From: CAYILR01 sp964364175
GTDB taxonomy: Bacteria; Bdellovibrionota; UBA1018
Direction of reading: 5' to 3'
Length of the DNA stretch: 64,000 nucleotides
Assembly: GCA_964364175.1 (NCBI GenBank)
Contig: CAYILR010000004.1
Location: 62,001 to 126,000 of the forward strand
Shown: piece after piece, positions 1 through 8,971 of the stretch
Position numbering within the stretch: the first letter of the stretch is position 1
How the letters are laid out: each line of letters begins with the position of its first letter
Translations under genes and position numbers: made by a program
The notes under the pieces: model-generated
The model's input: the letters and a program-made list of their open reading frames with translations, nothing else
Database searches by the model: none
Told to the model about the DNA's origin: nothing

Positions 1-504
1 TCTTCACAGGCCACTCATGCCGTAGAAAATACTCGCACTCAATTTCACAGCTATCTTCACGATCTCAACCGTGGGCACGATCAGGTCAAACAACTCCGTC
101 AGCACTGCGAAAAACTCGAGACTGTCGCGTTGAATTTGATTATTGAAGGCTCTCGAATTGCAGATGCCGATCATCCCATGATGAAAATGACCAGTGACCT
201 GCATCAATCGATTCAGAAAATCCGCCGAACTCATTCAATTCTGGAAACTTCGCTTCGAAGAATCCAGATCGGCATTGAACCTTGGGTAAAAGAGCTCGAC
301 GTCGCTCACAACGCACATCAGTTCAGCCACGAAGCAGGCAAACATATGAGCGAGCAAATCGAGCTGACCAAAGATGCTCTCATGAGCCAGGCGCGGCACC
401 TACAAGCGTTGCAACAGCAGATCCAAGAGCAAGTCAAAACGGCTCAAGTCAAAGCTGAAGAGACAAAAGTCCAAGCCGACAACGCTGCCAAACGCGCAGT
501 CTGA
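1..504 (+). CDS. C-terminal part of a helical/coiled-coil protein (cut by window start)
   Basis: The frame is open from the first base to a TGA at 502-504, so the N-terminus lies outside the window. The visible 167 residues are almost entirely charged and Gln/Glu/Lys/Ala rich with heptad-like spacing, which suggests a long coiled coil, and no catalytic motif is visible. A run rich in Gln, Ala and Lys ends the protein. The last 61 bases overlap the 3' end of the convergent ureohydrolase gene. It could be the helical tail of a chemoreceptor-like or structural protein, but the visible part does not decide this. Confidence 0.6.
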   Translation, partial: SSQATHAVENTRTQFHSYLHDLNRGHDQVKQLRQHCEKLETVALNLIIEGSRIADADHPMMKMTSDLHQSIQKIRRTHSILETSLRRIQIGIEPWVKELDVAHNAHQFSHEAGKHMSEQIELTKDALMSQARHLQALQQQIQEQVKTAQVKAEETKVQADNAAKRAV

Positions 505-1292
505 TCCTCGCGATCGTGAAGCGGATTCAACTCGAATATTCCAAGAGAAATGACTTTCGGATTCGCTCCTGCTACTTCGAGCATTTCCAAAACTTCGTCA
601 GACGAAAAGCCCTGGGCTTGTGGTGCTGAAACTCCGGGAGCAAAAGCCTCGCTGAGACCATCCAGATCCAGACTCACGACAATCTGATCGCATTGCTTTG
701 AAAGCACGCGGAGAGCTTTCTTGAACTCCGAGACGGCCTTTCCATTTCTCACTTTTTCAAAAGGCACGATCGAAATTTTCTTTTTCCGAGCATATTCCCA
801 AAGCTCGGGAGAGTTGCAATGCTGCTGAACTCCAAACTCGATGAGATTTTTCGGTCTCAGCACCCCCCTTTCGATCGCCATATAAAACGGTGACCCGCTC
901 GTCGGATGGGGTTTCGAAGGTCTGAGATCCAAATGTGCATCGATATTGATACAACCCAGGCTTTTCTTCCCCTTCAAAGCTGCCAATTGGGAATATCCGT
1001 GATCGTGCCCAGCACCGATGACCACCGAAAGGCCCGATTGGTCGTGAATTTTTTTGATTTCTTGAATGGCCAAAACATAGCGTTCCTCAATGGAAATCAA
1101 AAAGGGAAGCGGTTGGTCGAGAATCGTGTGCGCCACGCAGGCTTTTTGCACCCGAGGGTCGGCCTTTAGCCGAGCCCACTGCTTCTTGAATGCCTCCGGT
1201 CCCCGAGCCGCCCCGATGCGACCCCCCACATATTGGACTCCCAAGTCATCTGCGATGCCAATCCAACTCCAGTTGTTGCGTCTCTGCTTCAT
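444..1292 (-). CDS. hutG: Ureohydrolase (arginase/agmatinase/formimidoylglutamase family), probably HutG
   Basis: This 282-residue protein has the metal-binding motifs of the arginase family in order: GAGHDHG (like GGxH), NIDAHLD (DAHxD) and SLDLDGL...APG (SxDxDxxxP). The last motif has Glu where Pro, Ala or Gln is usual, but both metal-ligand Asp residues are kept. Members hydrolyse guanidino or formimino groups using two Mn ions. HutH and HutI are encoded at 60.8-63.6 kb, so N-formimino-glutamate hydrolysis, the last step of one histidine degradation route, is the best guess; arginase and agmatinase remain possible. The 3' end overlaps the convergent neighbour by 61 bases. Confidence 0.75.
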   Translation of the reverse strand: MKQRRNNWSWIGIADDLGVQYVGGRIGAARGPEAFKKQWARLKADPRVQKACVAHTILDQPLPFLISIEERYVLAIQEIKKIHDQSGLSVVIGAGHDHGYSQLAALKGKKSLGCINIDAHLDLRPSKPHPTSGSPFYMAIERGVLRPKNLIEFGVQQHCNSPELWEYARKKKISIVPFEKVRNGKAVSEFKKALRVLSKQCDQIVVSLDLDGLSEAFAPGVSAPQAQGFSSDEVLEMLEVAGANPKVISLGIFELNPLHDREDQTARLAALSAWTFVSSALT

Positions 1293-1328
1293 TTCTTCTA
1301 GACTGAACCCAAATCAGGAATTGTTCAA

Positions 1329-2948
1329 ATGGATGGAACTTCACAAAAAAAATGGTTTGTTTATCTCTCGGATCACCATGAGGGTCCGTTTGCCTTGTCC
1401 GAGATCGAATCTCTGATGCGACAAGGAACTGTCACCCAGCGTAGTTATGTATGGTGCCAAGGCATGACGGATTGGAAGGTCATGTCGGATGTCGACGCGT
1501 TCCAGAGTTTGAACCGCGCTACTGAACCTGCACCCGTGGTTGCTGCTCCTATTACTGAGACAGTCTCTGCGACTGTTGAAGTTGCTGCTGTATCTGTTGA
1601 GATTGCCCCAGTCGTCATGGAGGCACCTGCGCCCGAACCCGAGCCTGCTCCGAAACCTGCCCCAAAGAAAAAAGAAATTAGTCCTCGTGATGAGCGGCCC
1701 GTTGAAAAAAAACTAGCTGAGAAGAAAAAAACTGCTCCCCAGGAAAAACCTCCCGCAAAAAAAGGCTGGATTGCAGCTGCCGCTGTGATTTTACTCTTAG
1801 GGGCAGGCACAAGTGCTTATTTCTATTTTTATCCCAGTGCTGCGCAAGTGCTTTCACAGCAGCTCAGTTCTCTGCCATTGCCTTCAGCGGAAGGCGTAAA
1901 ACTGCACGCACAAGAGTGGGTAGAACCCAAGCTCATCACATTGGCTGAGAAATATCCTGCCCTCACCAAATGGATTTCTCCGATCCCACGTTTGATGGAT
2001 GTCATGCCACAAGACTACGAAGAATTGCGTAATGCGGCCGCTGAACCCTTGCAAAACGGCCCCAGGATTGCGGCCGCGCTTTCGTATGAGTCACCTGGAA
2101 CGCCCACTTTTTATGTCGCTTCCAATTTGCCCGATGGCGCTCAAATCGAACTTTTTGTCGAGGGCGTTTCAGATACATTATTAAACCAGCTGGGATTCAG
2201 TGCTCAATCCAAATCTGTGATTCAAAAACGCATCGGAAAATCCAACCCACTCCAGTTTTCTGATGGAAGGCAAATTCCTAAGGGTGATTACGTGGCTTAT
2301 GTTTACGAAAGTACGCAACAGCCCGCGGAAATCGCTGCTGCCATCAGTGCGATTCCTGTCACTCAGCGACCCAATGTACCCGCCTCACTTGCCACCAAGA
2401 AGCTCCTGATCAAAAAATCTGTTTTCCTGGGTGGAGCAAAAGATTCGACTTACGAAGCTCGCCTCAAGGAATTTCATGAGAAAATCAAACAAAAAGCACA
2501 AACAGAACTCGGCGAGCTGAAGCAATTTCAGTCCACTCTGTCTATGGTTTTCAAAGAGACCGTGACGCAATTTGATGCTGCAAGGAAACCTAAGCTTGCC
2601 AAGCTGCGGGCCAAAACCTGGAGCGGATATCAATCCAAGTGGGCGCCCATGGAGCAGCAAATCCAACAAAGCTTTGCACAATGGACTCCCCAAGTTCTGG
2701 AGACTCAGTTTTATTACAGCAAATCTTACTCGATGTTGCTCGAAACTGCTCGATCGATCCTCAAATTGCATGAACTCCAAAGTCGCTATTTTACGGTCGG
2801 CCCCAAAGAGGAAGCCGCGTTCTTTATGCAGCTTTCGTCCGAAACTGCTCAAGTCCAGTCGAATTTAACTCAATTAGTAGCTCGCATTGATCAAATTGAA
2901 AAAACACCGCTCTCACCACGCGGTCTACCTAAACGAGAGGGATTATAA
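1329..2948 (+). CDS. GYF-domain membrane protein
   Basis: 539 residues. Residues ~5-60 form a GYF_2 domain (W-F-V-Y, EGPF, then a tryptophan pair near YVWCQGMTDW). A Pro/Ala/Glu-rich linker follows (~65-145) and then one membrane span (~147-170, AAAAVILLLGAG). The remaining ~370 residues should be periplasmic and end in long helices. GYF domains bind proline-rich peptides, so the cytoplasmic head probably recruits a partner. The gene is followed after 3 bases by the PilZ gene, so they are likely one operon. An AGGA about 9 bases before the ATG supports the start. Confidence 0.75.
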   Translation: MDGTSQKKWFVYLSDHHEGPFALSEIESLMRQGTVTQRSYVWCQGMTDWKVMSDVDAFQSLNRATEPAPVVAAPITETVSATVEVAAVSVEIAPVVMEAPAPEPEPAPKPAPKKKEISPRDERPVEKKLAEKKKTAPQEKPPAKKGWIAAAAVILLLGAGTSAYFYFYPSAAQVLSQQLSSLPLPSAEGVKLHAQEWVEPKLITLAEKYPALTKWISPIPRLMDVMPQDYEELRNAAAEPLQNGPRIAAALSYESPGTPTFYVASNLPDGAQIELFVEGVSDTLLNQLGFSAQSKSVIQKRIGKSNPLQFSDGRQIPKGDYVAYVYESTQQPAEIAAAISAIPVTQRPNVPASLATKKLLIKKSVFLGGAKDSTYEARLKEFHEKIKQKAQTELGELKQFQSTLSMVFKETVTQFDAARKPKLAKLRAKTWSGYQSKWAPMEQQIQQSFAQWTPQVLETQFYYSKSYSMLLETARSILKLHELQSRYFTVGPKEEAAFFMQLSSETAQVQSNLTQLVARIDQIEKTPLSPRGLPKREGL

Positions 2949-2951
2949 TTT

Positions 2952-3347
2952 ATGGTAACTGCAAGCCCATCCGCTGAAAAAAGAAAGCACAAACGCCGAC
3001 CTATTTTGGAATCTTTTTCACTTTTTGTGACTATTCCAAAAAAGGGGGATTACAAACTGCCGGTTCACGATATCAGCGATGGAGGCATCGCCTTTAATTT
3101 TGATATCGAGGGTGAGTCTGCGGAAGATTATCCCCTGAAAGAGGGCGAAAAATTCGATATACACTTCTACCTCAACCAATCTCTTTATCTTCCTCTCAAA
3201 GTAAAAGTCATGCGCGTCTCTTTGAAGGGGGATGTCAGACAAGTCGGAGCGGAGCTGGTGGAAGATTCTCATTCCAAGGAATCCAAATCGCTTCAGGCTT
3301 TCTTGGGTATGCTTGACGCCATTGTTGAAAGTGCTCGCTTTACCTAG
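2952..3347 (+). CDS. PilZ-domain protein
   Basis: 131 residues. The N-terminal EKRKHKRRP resembles the RxxxR loop of PilZ domains, and VHDISDGGIAF matches the D/NxSxxG second motif, so cyclic-di-GMP binding is plausible. The domain fills the protein and no output domain is attached. It follows the GYF gene with a 3-base gap and precedes the S46 peptidase by 12 bases. GAGAGGGA upstream of the ATG serves as ribosome binding site. A single-domain PilZ protein is likely to act by binding a partner, possibly the GYF protein, but that is inference. Confidence 0.8.
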   Translation: MVTASPSAEKRKHKRRPILESFSLFVTIPKKGDYKLPVHDISDGGIAFNFDIEGESAEDYPLKEGEKFDIHFYLNQSLYLPLKVKVMRVSLKGDVRQVGAELVEDSHSKESKSLQAFLGMLDAIVESARFT

Positions 3348-3359
3348 TAGATAGGCTTC

Positions 3360-5414
3360 ATGCGCTTATTCATTTCGTTGTTAGTTTTACTTTCCACTTC
3401 TCTCGCTGTGGCGGACGAAGGCATGTGGACTTTGAATGGATTTCCCACCACCCAGGTTCAACAGAAATACAAATTCACAGCCTCCAAAAAATGGTTGGAT
3501 CATGTCCGACTAGCATCCATTCGACTGGCTGAGGGCTGTTCGGGAAGTTTTATTTCTTCGAATGGTTTGGTGATGACCAATCATCACTGCGCACATACTT
3601 GCATTGAGCAACTTTCCACGGCAGGCAAAGATTTTGTGGCCAGCGGATTTTACGCCAAGACTGAGGAGAAAGAAGTCAAATGCCCTGAATCCGAAGTCAA
3701 TCAGTTGATCGAGATCACAGATATTACCTCAAAAATTACAGCCGCTACTCAGGGGTTGGAGGGGCAGAAATTTAACGATGCTCAAAAATCCGAGATGTCC
3801 AAAATCGAAAAAGAATGCTCGGGTGACTCGGATCGTTTTCGTTGCGACGTCGTGACGCTGTACCATGGTGGCCAGTATCATTTGTACAAATATCGCAGGT
3901 ATCAGGATGTGCGCCTTGTTTTTGCTCCAGAGCTAGCAATTGCTTTCTTTGGCGGTGATCCGGACAACTTTATGTTCCCTCGATATGACTACGATGTTTC
4001 GCTACTTCGTGTTTACAAGGATGGCAAACCTCTGCAAAACAAAGACTACTTCAAGTGGTCCACCGAAAATGCAAAAGAAGGCGATTTGTCTTTTGTGACT
4101 GGTCATCCTGGCAGAACATCTCGGCTCAATACGATTTCGCAGTTGGAGTTTCAGCGGGATGTTTCGATGCTCAAACGCTTGTTTCAGATGTCTGAGTTGC
4201 GTGGAATTTTGACCGAATTCCAAAACCGAGGGATTGAGCAAAAAAGAATTTCTGGAGGCTTGCTTTTTGGAATCGAAAACTCCCTCAAAGCCATCAAAGG
4301 CGAGCACCAGGCTTTGCTGGATAAAACCTTCTTTGCTCAAAAAGTAGCCGAAGAAACCTCTCTCAGGAAAAAGATCAATGCTAACCCTGCTTGGAAAAAA
4401 GCTTATGGCACCGCTTGGGACGAAATCACGCAAGCCTACGTCAAGCTACATGAAATCCACACACTTCTGGTGCAATTGGAAAACAATCGTGATTTCAACT
4501 CCAAGTTGTTTGGAATTGCAAAGACCCTAGTACGCGCGGCTACGGAACTACCTAAGCCAAATGGAAAACGATTTCGCGAATTTGCGGATTCGAATCTACC
4601 GCAAATCAAGCAGGATCTTTTTAGCACTGCTCCGATTTATGAGGATTTTGAAATCGCCTTGCTGACCTTTGCTCTCACCAAGCTCAGGGAAAATCTGACG
4701 GCCGATCACCCTGCTGTGAAAAAGATTTTTGGCTCACGATCACCCAATGAGATCGCCACCTCGATTGTTGAGGGCAGCAAACTCAAGAACATTGAATATC
4801 GAAAAAAGCTATTCGAAGGTGGAGAAAAGGAAATCTTGGCTTCCAAAGATCCAATGATTCTGTTTGCCATGCTGATGGATCCTGAATCCCGTGCTGTCAG
4901 AAAAAAATACGAGGACGAGATCGAGCCCATGATCAAAAAGAACGCCGAAAAAATTGCAAAAGCCCAATTTGCAGTCTACGGAACGGGGACCTATCCGGAC
5001 GCTACGTTCACCCTGCGAATTTCGTATGGAACGCTCAAGGGATATCCGGAAAATGGCGCAACGGTAAAGCCCATTACCACGGTTTCAGGTGCGTACAATC
5101 GTCATACAGGTCGCGATCCATTTGCATTGCCGGATAGTTGGTTGGTTGCAAAAAATGCTTTGAATCTGGACACTCCATTTAACTTCTGCAGCACGAACGA
5201 CATTATCGGCGGAAATTCTGGATCACCCGTCATCAACAAAGATGCTGAGATCATTGGGTTGATTTTTGATGGCAATATTCAGTCGCTGGGTGGGGAATTT
5301 GGATTTGATGAGTCGGTGAATCGAGCGGTTGCAGTTCATAGTGCGGTTTTATTGGAAGCGCTTCGCAAGGTTTATAGTGCGGATCGGATTGCGGATGAGA
5401 TCCAGAGGAAATAA
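3360..5414 (+). CDS. S46 family dipeptidyl-peptidase (DPP7/DPP11 type)
   Basis: 684 residues with a signal peptide (~1-18). The chymotrypsin-like triad is recognisable: His in TNHHCAH (residues 75-76), the acidic region GGDPDNFMFPRYDYDVSLLR typical of S46, and Ser620 in GNSGSP. The residue 18 positions after the serine is Gly (FDGN), as in DPP7; DPP11 has Arg there. A preference for hydrophobic P1 residues is therefore likely. Length fits the family. Role: periplasmic or secreted removal of dipeptides from oligopeptides, useful to a proteolytic or predatory bacterium. Its TAA stop lies inside the left arm of a large hairpin. Confidence 0.9.
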   Translation: MRLFISLLVLLSTSLAVADEGMWTLNGFPTTQVQQKYKFTASKKWLDHVRLASIRLAEGCSGSFISSNGLVMTNHHCAHTCIEQLSTAGKDFVASGFYAKTEEKEVKCPESEVNQLIEITDITSKITAATQGLEGQKFNDAQKSEMSKIEKECSGDSDRFRCDVVTLYHGGQYHLYKYRRYQDVRLVFAPELAIAFFGGDPDNFMFPRYDYDVSLLRVYKDGKPLQNKDYFKWSTENAKEGDLSFVTGHPGRTSRLNTISQLEFQRDVSMLKRLFQMSELRGILTEFQNRGIEQKRISGGLLFGIENSLKAIKGEHQALLDKTFFAQKVAEETSLRKKINANPAWKKAYGTAWDEITQAYVKLHEIHTLLVQLENNRDFNSKLFGIAKTLVRAATELPKPNGKRFREFADSNLPQIKQDLFSTAPIYEDFEIALLTFALTKLRENLTADHPAVKKIFGSRSPNEIATSIVEGSKLKNIEYRKKLFEGGEKEILASKDPMILFAMLMDPESRAVRKKYEDEIEPMIKKNAEKIAKAQFAVYGTGTYPDATFTLRISYGTLKGYPENGATVKPITTVSGAYNRHTGRDPFALPDSWLVAKNALNLDTPFNFCSTNDIIGGNSGSPVINKDAEIIGLIFDGNIQSLGGEFGFDESVNRAVAVHSAVLLEALRKVYSADRIADEIQRK

Positions 5415-5532
5415 AAGTTGGGTTCGGATTTTTTCTTCAGATACGCCGCTGCGCGCGTCCTGCGCTCACGCCGATCGCCTCCGGCTGGCGTGAACCGGGT
5501 ATCTGAAGAAAAAATCCGAACCCAACTTTTAT
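5411..5532. repeat. Large perfect inverted repeat between convergent genes (element A)
   Basis: Arms 5411-5444 and 5499-5532 are perfect 34-base reverse complements. The 54-base loop (5445-5498) has its own hairpin: TCACGCC pairs with GGCGTGA around a CCTCCGG-containing loop. The element sits between the S46 gene (its stop is in the left arm) and the convergent GH1 gene, so it could act as a bidirectional terminator. Its loop resembles that of element B at 45.1 kb although the arms are unrelated in sequence. Confidence 0.85.
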
Positions 5533-5553
5533 TTTCGAGTGGACAGTTTACTC

Positions 5554-6984
5554 CTACTTTCGTTTCAAAATCTCATCCCGATACACGCCAAAACTTGGAC
5601 GTGTGACGCGCTTCAAATTTTGGTCATATTTGATCTCGACGAGGCCGAATCGGTATTTGTAGCCTTCTAGCCATTCGAAGTTATCGAATAAGCTCCAGTG
5701 ATAGTAGCCACGGATGTCTAGGGCTGGGCCCCGTTCGCTGCCGAATAGTGCTCGATCGATTGCGGCCAGGTGGTCTCGGATAAACGCGGGACGAAAGCGA
5801 TCCTTGGCGTCTGCCAAACCATTCTCGGTCACTACCAGAGGATAACCGGGAAATCGTTCGGCGAATTGCCTGAGAATGTTTTCCATTCCTTGTGGATAGA
5901 TGGGCCACCAGTTGTCGGCGGGTTGCTCGGGTGGGCTGACGAACTCGATTGGGTTTGATTTGTAGGAGGAATACTTCACCACTGATTTGGAATAGTAGTT
6001 GGCTCCCAACCAATCAAAGAACGGTCCAAATTCATCTGCTGGCAAATCCCTGGCGGGCATGTCTTTTTCCCAAATTCGTGCGGGATTGCTGTGTGGGAAT
6101 GTGAATTTAAGATGCCCTGTGATGATTCCTCTCTGCAAATCCCAGTTCATCCAATCAGCCATGAGCTGAACTGCATAACGATCTTTTGCGCTGTTGGGGT
6201 TGGCGGGTTCGAAATATCCCAAGCTATTGGCGAGCCCCACTCCGCGCAATCCACCGTCAGCGCCCCGAGCATCGGTCGTGCGACCTTGTTTGCGATGGAT
6301 CATGGTGGCTACCATTCGGTAGGCACGGCCCATGTTGTAGGCGGATTCAAACGCAGCTTCGGGAGAACCCAGGTTGGGCGGCATCAGCGGATTCAAGTAG
6401 GCCATGATGACCAACATCATGGGCTCGTTTTGCACAATCCACAGATCACAGTATTTGCCTAGGTGATCCACTACGAACGTTGCGTAATCCAAAAACCACT
6501 TTGGGCTCTCGGGCGACAACCATCCTCCGCGATCATGAAACCACTGCGGATGTGTGAAGTGTTGAAACGCGATCATGGGACGAATTCCTGCTTCGCGCAT
6601 TTTTTTGAAAACATCCTGATAATGTTCGATTGCAGCTAAATTAAATTCACCGGGTCTTGGATTGACCTTTTCCCAGGCAATCGACGTCCGAACCGAATCG
6701 GTGCCCAGATCTTTGGCAAGCTGAATGTCCTCGGGATAACGATGCCAATGATCGACAGCAATGTCGGCGTTATCGCCATTTCCAATCGGTGATTTTTTTC
6801 CTGCAGGTGGATGTTCGAACTTCCACCAATCGCCAAACTCACCGCCTCCGAAATTTCCTTCGGCTTGGTGCGCGGAAAATGCCACGCCCCAGGTAAATCC
6901 TTTGGGATATTTGGTTTCTGCTTGGACAGAAAGTGACGATGTAAAAAGAAAAAGCACAGCCCAGGTGTGCAGATAGAATTTCAT
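5554..6984 (-). CDS. Secreted glycoside hydrolase family 1 (beta-glucosidase-like)
   Basis: 476 residues. A signal peptide (~1-22) precedes a complete GH1 barrel starting YPKGFTWGVAFSAHQAEG. The acid/base glutamate is in QNEP (Glu187) and the nucleophile in VTENG (Glu387); FEWLEGY near the C-terminus is the conserved substrate-binding segment. It should hydrolyse beta-linked glucosides or galactosides in the periplasm. Most GH1 enzymes are cytoplasmic, so export is unusual. GAGGGG 8 bases before the ATG supports the start. A perfect 18-base palindrome lies 29 bases upstream of the start and may be its operator. Confidence 0.9.
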   Translation of the reverse strand: MKFYLHTWAVLFLFTSSLSVQAETKYPKGFTWGVAFSAHQAEGNFGGGEFGDWWKFEHPPAGKKSPIGNGDNADIAVDHWHRYPEDIQLAKDLGTDSVRTSIAWEKVNPRPGEFNLAAIEHYQDVFKKMREAGIRPMIAFQHFTHPQWFHDRGGWLSPESPKWFLDYATFVVDHLGKYCDLWIVQNEPMMLVIMAYLNPLMPPNLGSPEAAFESAYNMGRAYRMVATMIHRKQGRTTDARGADGGLRGVGLANSLGYFEPANPNSAKDRYAVQLMADWMNWDLQRGIITGHLKFTFPHSNPARIWEKDMPARDLPADEFGPFFDWLGANYYSKSVVKYSSYKSNPIEFVSPPEQPADNWWPIYPQGMENILRQFAERFPGYPLVVTENGLADAKDRFRPAFIRDHLAAIDRALFGSERGPALDIRGYYHWSLFDNFEWLEGYKYRFGLVEIKYDQNLKRVTRPSFGVYRDEILKRK

Positions 6985-7012
6985 AAATTTCCCCTCAATG
7001 GAGGTAGTTCTG

Positions 7013-7030
7013 ACATCAGCCGGCTGATGT
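7013..7030. promoter_or_regulatory. Perfect 18-base palindrome upstream of GH1 gene
   Basis: ACATCAGCCGGCTGATGT is its own reverse complement, and an imperfect extension (CTGAC/GTCAG) surrounds it. It lies between the DUF4105 stop (7038) and the GH1 start (6984), on the promoter side of the sugar hydrolase. Size and CG centre resemble LacI-family operators. No T-run follows it on the minus strand, so an operator is favoured over a terminator, but both remain possible. Confidence 0.5.
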
Positions 7031-7037
7031 TGTCAGC

Positions 7038-8924
7038 TCAAAAATAGTAAAAAATCCCAGTACTCAAGTCCCACTGTCGGGGATTCGTCGTGCCTTTGAG
7101 ATTCACTGCCCATCGATCCTTCCACGACCATCGGGTTTCAACTAGTGCGCTGGGATTCCAGGCAGACTTCATACCTAATCGATACCTAATTCCGCTCTCA
7201 GCACCGACTGTCCACTGCGACATGACTTTCAATCTCAATCCCGCTGCGGGGCCCGCACCCAACGTCACAGGAAATTTGCTGTCGAGCCAAGGCGATGCCA
7301 ACAACTCTCCATCCAGAAAACCATAAACAGCTAGCGACGATCTCACTCCGCCCCAAGCCAAAGTCAATCCTGCTCCACCATCCAAAACCGCAGCCGGACA
7401 ATTCCATGTGCAGGCGCGATCATAGAGCGCGGCCTCACCCACTCGAACTCGCCACGACACGGGTTTTTCGAATCGAGCGAGCGGAGACAGATTCATGATT
7501 CTAGCAAAAGTGATTTCGTCGATTTCGATCACGGGTCTTCTCGGACCCGAGTACATAATGTTTCCCGCGAAATGAAAAAGCTCGATCCAGCCATACTCGG
7601 GGTAACCTGTTTGTGGATCCAGCAAATCATGGAGCGAAAATCTCTGCGCGAGATGTATATATCTTTGTCCGCCCGATCGCCATCCGTGCGCAATTCCGGA
7701 TCGTGCGGTTCCATGACCCAGATCAGGACGAAGATTTTCGGGTGCAGGAATGTTGAGATCCTCACCTTTCACACCCGTTTGGCTTCGCGCTACGAGGAAT
7801 TTTTTTTTCATCGCGATCATTTGTGAATCAGGTTCGCGGATTAGCTTTTCGACATAGTGCGTGTCCCAGTAATCGATGGCGGTATCGAGGATTTTGGCTT
7901 GTGTCGTGAGTGTAAAATCCTTCGGCAAACTCTGCACATCACGCTCGTAGATCAAGTTTTCCAAAACAGATTTCTCGTCAGTACTGAGCTGCGAAATCCG
8001 CCTTTGGTATTGCGTACTCAATGAAGGTCGATAATGCACATTTTTAATCAATCCCGGTGTGTCTTTCAAAATTCGAAGTGTATCCACCGGAATGACGTAG
8101 ATCGTAGTCCTAGCTGCCAAATTCAAGCTGGCATCCACACCATCCATCGCAGCCAGCAAATGATACGAACAATTCTCACTCAGAAAATAATAATCAAAGT
8201 AAGTAGCGCCAAGCTCCCAAAGATGCGCAACCAACATGTCCACGGTTTCTTGCGGAAGATTTAGATCATACTCCCAAATATCACGCGCCTCGGAGTCATT
8301 GTACTCACGCACTTTGTAATAGTAGGGAACACTGTTGAAATATCCTTTAAATCCACCCAGCAAACCCATCACGCTGTAGAGTACAGGATTCTGAGTTTCC
8401 ATCCTTGCTGCGTAATTGATCCCTACATCCAAGAGCTCAAATTTTTCTTGGGGCAAAGCCCCCTCCTTTGCACGATTCAGACGCAACAAGGTGTGTCCAA
8501 AAGTCGAGGAGGGATTGCTCATATAATAAGATGAAAAAACTGCCGTCAGTGATTTTGCTGCGGCCATTTCTTTGAAGTTATTAAAAAGCTTGCAAGAAAC
8601 TTGCGGGAGTTTGGAAAGATCGAGAATGTTTTTTTTCTTCATCCAAGCCAAACGAGCTGGAAATTTGCACTGTGGGTGATCATCCGGTTTGTCTGAAACT
8701 GCACTGTAGAACCCCTGAACGGTCGCTTCAAATTCTGCCTGTGGATTTTTGCGACCCTCTTGCGAAAGAAAAAACTCTTTGCCATCGGCCTCACTCACAT
8801 AACCCGGAAATATCAATCGAGGACGATAATGAACCAGTCTAAGCCACTGCGGATCTATCCATAGTTCGGATGACAGCGCTGAAGCAGCGGAAAAAAAGAA
8901 TAAAAAAAGCACTCCCCAATTCAT
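7038..8924 (-). CDS. DUF4105 (Lnb N-terminal periplasmic domain) outer-membrane-type protein
   Basis: 628 residues with a signal peptide. The DUF4105 core is seen at FSSYYMSNPSSTFGHTLLRL, then DxWEYDLNL and LSENCSYHLL, which holds the Cys/His characteristic of this papain-like fold. The C-terminal ~200 residues alternate polar and hydrophobic residues, are rich in aromatics and end in Phe, as in an outer-membrane beta-barrel. A paralogue is at 10739-12697. The function is not established; the fold suggests a cysteine-hydrolase-like periplasmic domain on a barrel. A terminator-like hairpin spans its start codon. Confidence 0.8.
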   Translation of the reverse strand: MNWGVLFLFFFSAASALSSELWIDPQWLRLVHYRPRLIFPGYVSEADGKEFFLSQEGRKNPQAEFEATVQGFYSAVSDKPDDHPQCKFPARLAWMKKKNILDLSKLPQVSCKLFNNFKEMAAAKSLTAVFSSYYMSNPSSTFGHTLLRLNRAKEGALPQEKFELLDVGINYAARMETQNPVLYSVMGLLGGFKGYFNSVPYYYKVREYNDSEARDIWEYDLNLPQETVDMLVAHLWELGATYFDYYFLSENCSYHLLAAMDGVDASLNLAARTTIYVIPVDTLRILKDTPGLIKNVHYRPSLSTQYQRRISQLSTDEKSVLENLIYERDVQSLPKDFTLTTQAKILDTAIDYWDTHYVEKLIREPDSQMIAMKKKFLVARSQTGVKGEDLNIPAPENLRPDLGHGTARSGIAHGWRSGGQRYIHLAQRFSLHDLLDPQTGYPEYGWIELFHFAGNIMYSGPRRPVIEIDEITFARIMNLSPLARFEKPVSWRVRVGEAALYDRACTWNCPAAVLDGGAGLTLAWGGVRSSLAVYGFLDGELLASPWLDSKFPVTLGAGPAAGLRLKVMSQWTVGAESGIRYRLGMKSAWNPSALVETRWSWKDRWAVNLKGTTNPRQWDLSTGIFYYF

Positions 8925-8946
8925 AACAGAACCGGAGAGTGCCTTT
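8902..8946 (-). terminator. Hairpin with U-tract spanning the DUF4105 start codon
   Basis: Read on the minus strand, a stem formed by GCACTC and GAGTGC, extended by A/U pairs, has the ATG of the 628-residue gene in its loop and is followed by a run of seven T within codons 6-8 (Leu/Phe of the signal peptide). It is placed to end transcription coming from the DUF3015 genes, or to hide the start codon. Confidence 0.55.
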
Positions 8947-8971
8947 TTGAAATTAAATTGTCAGCTGGTAA

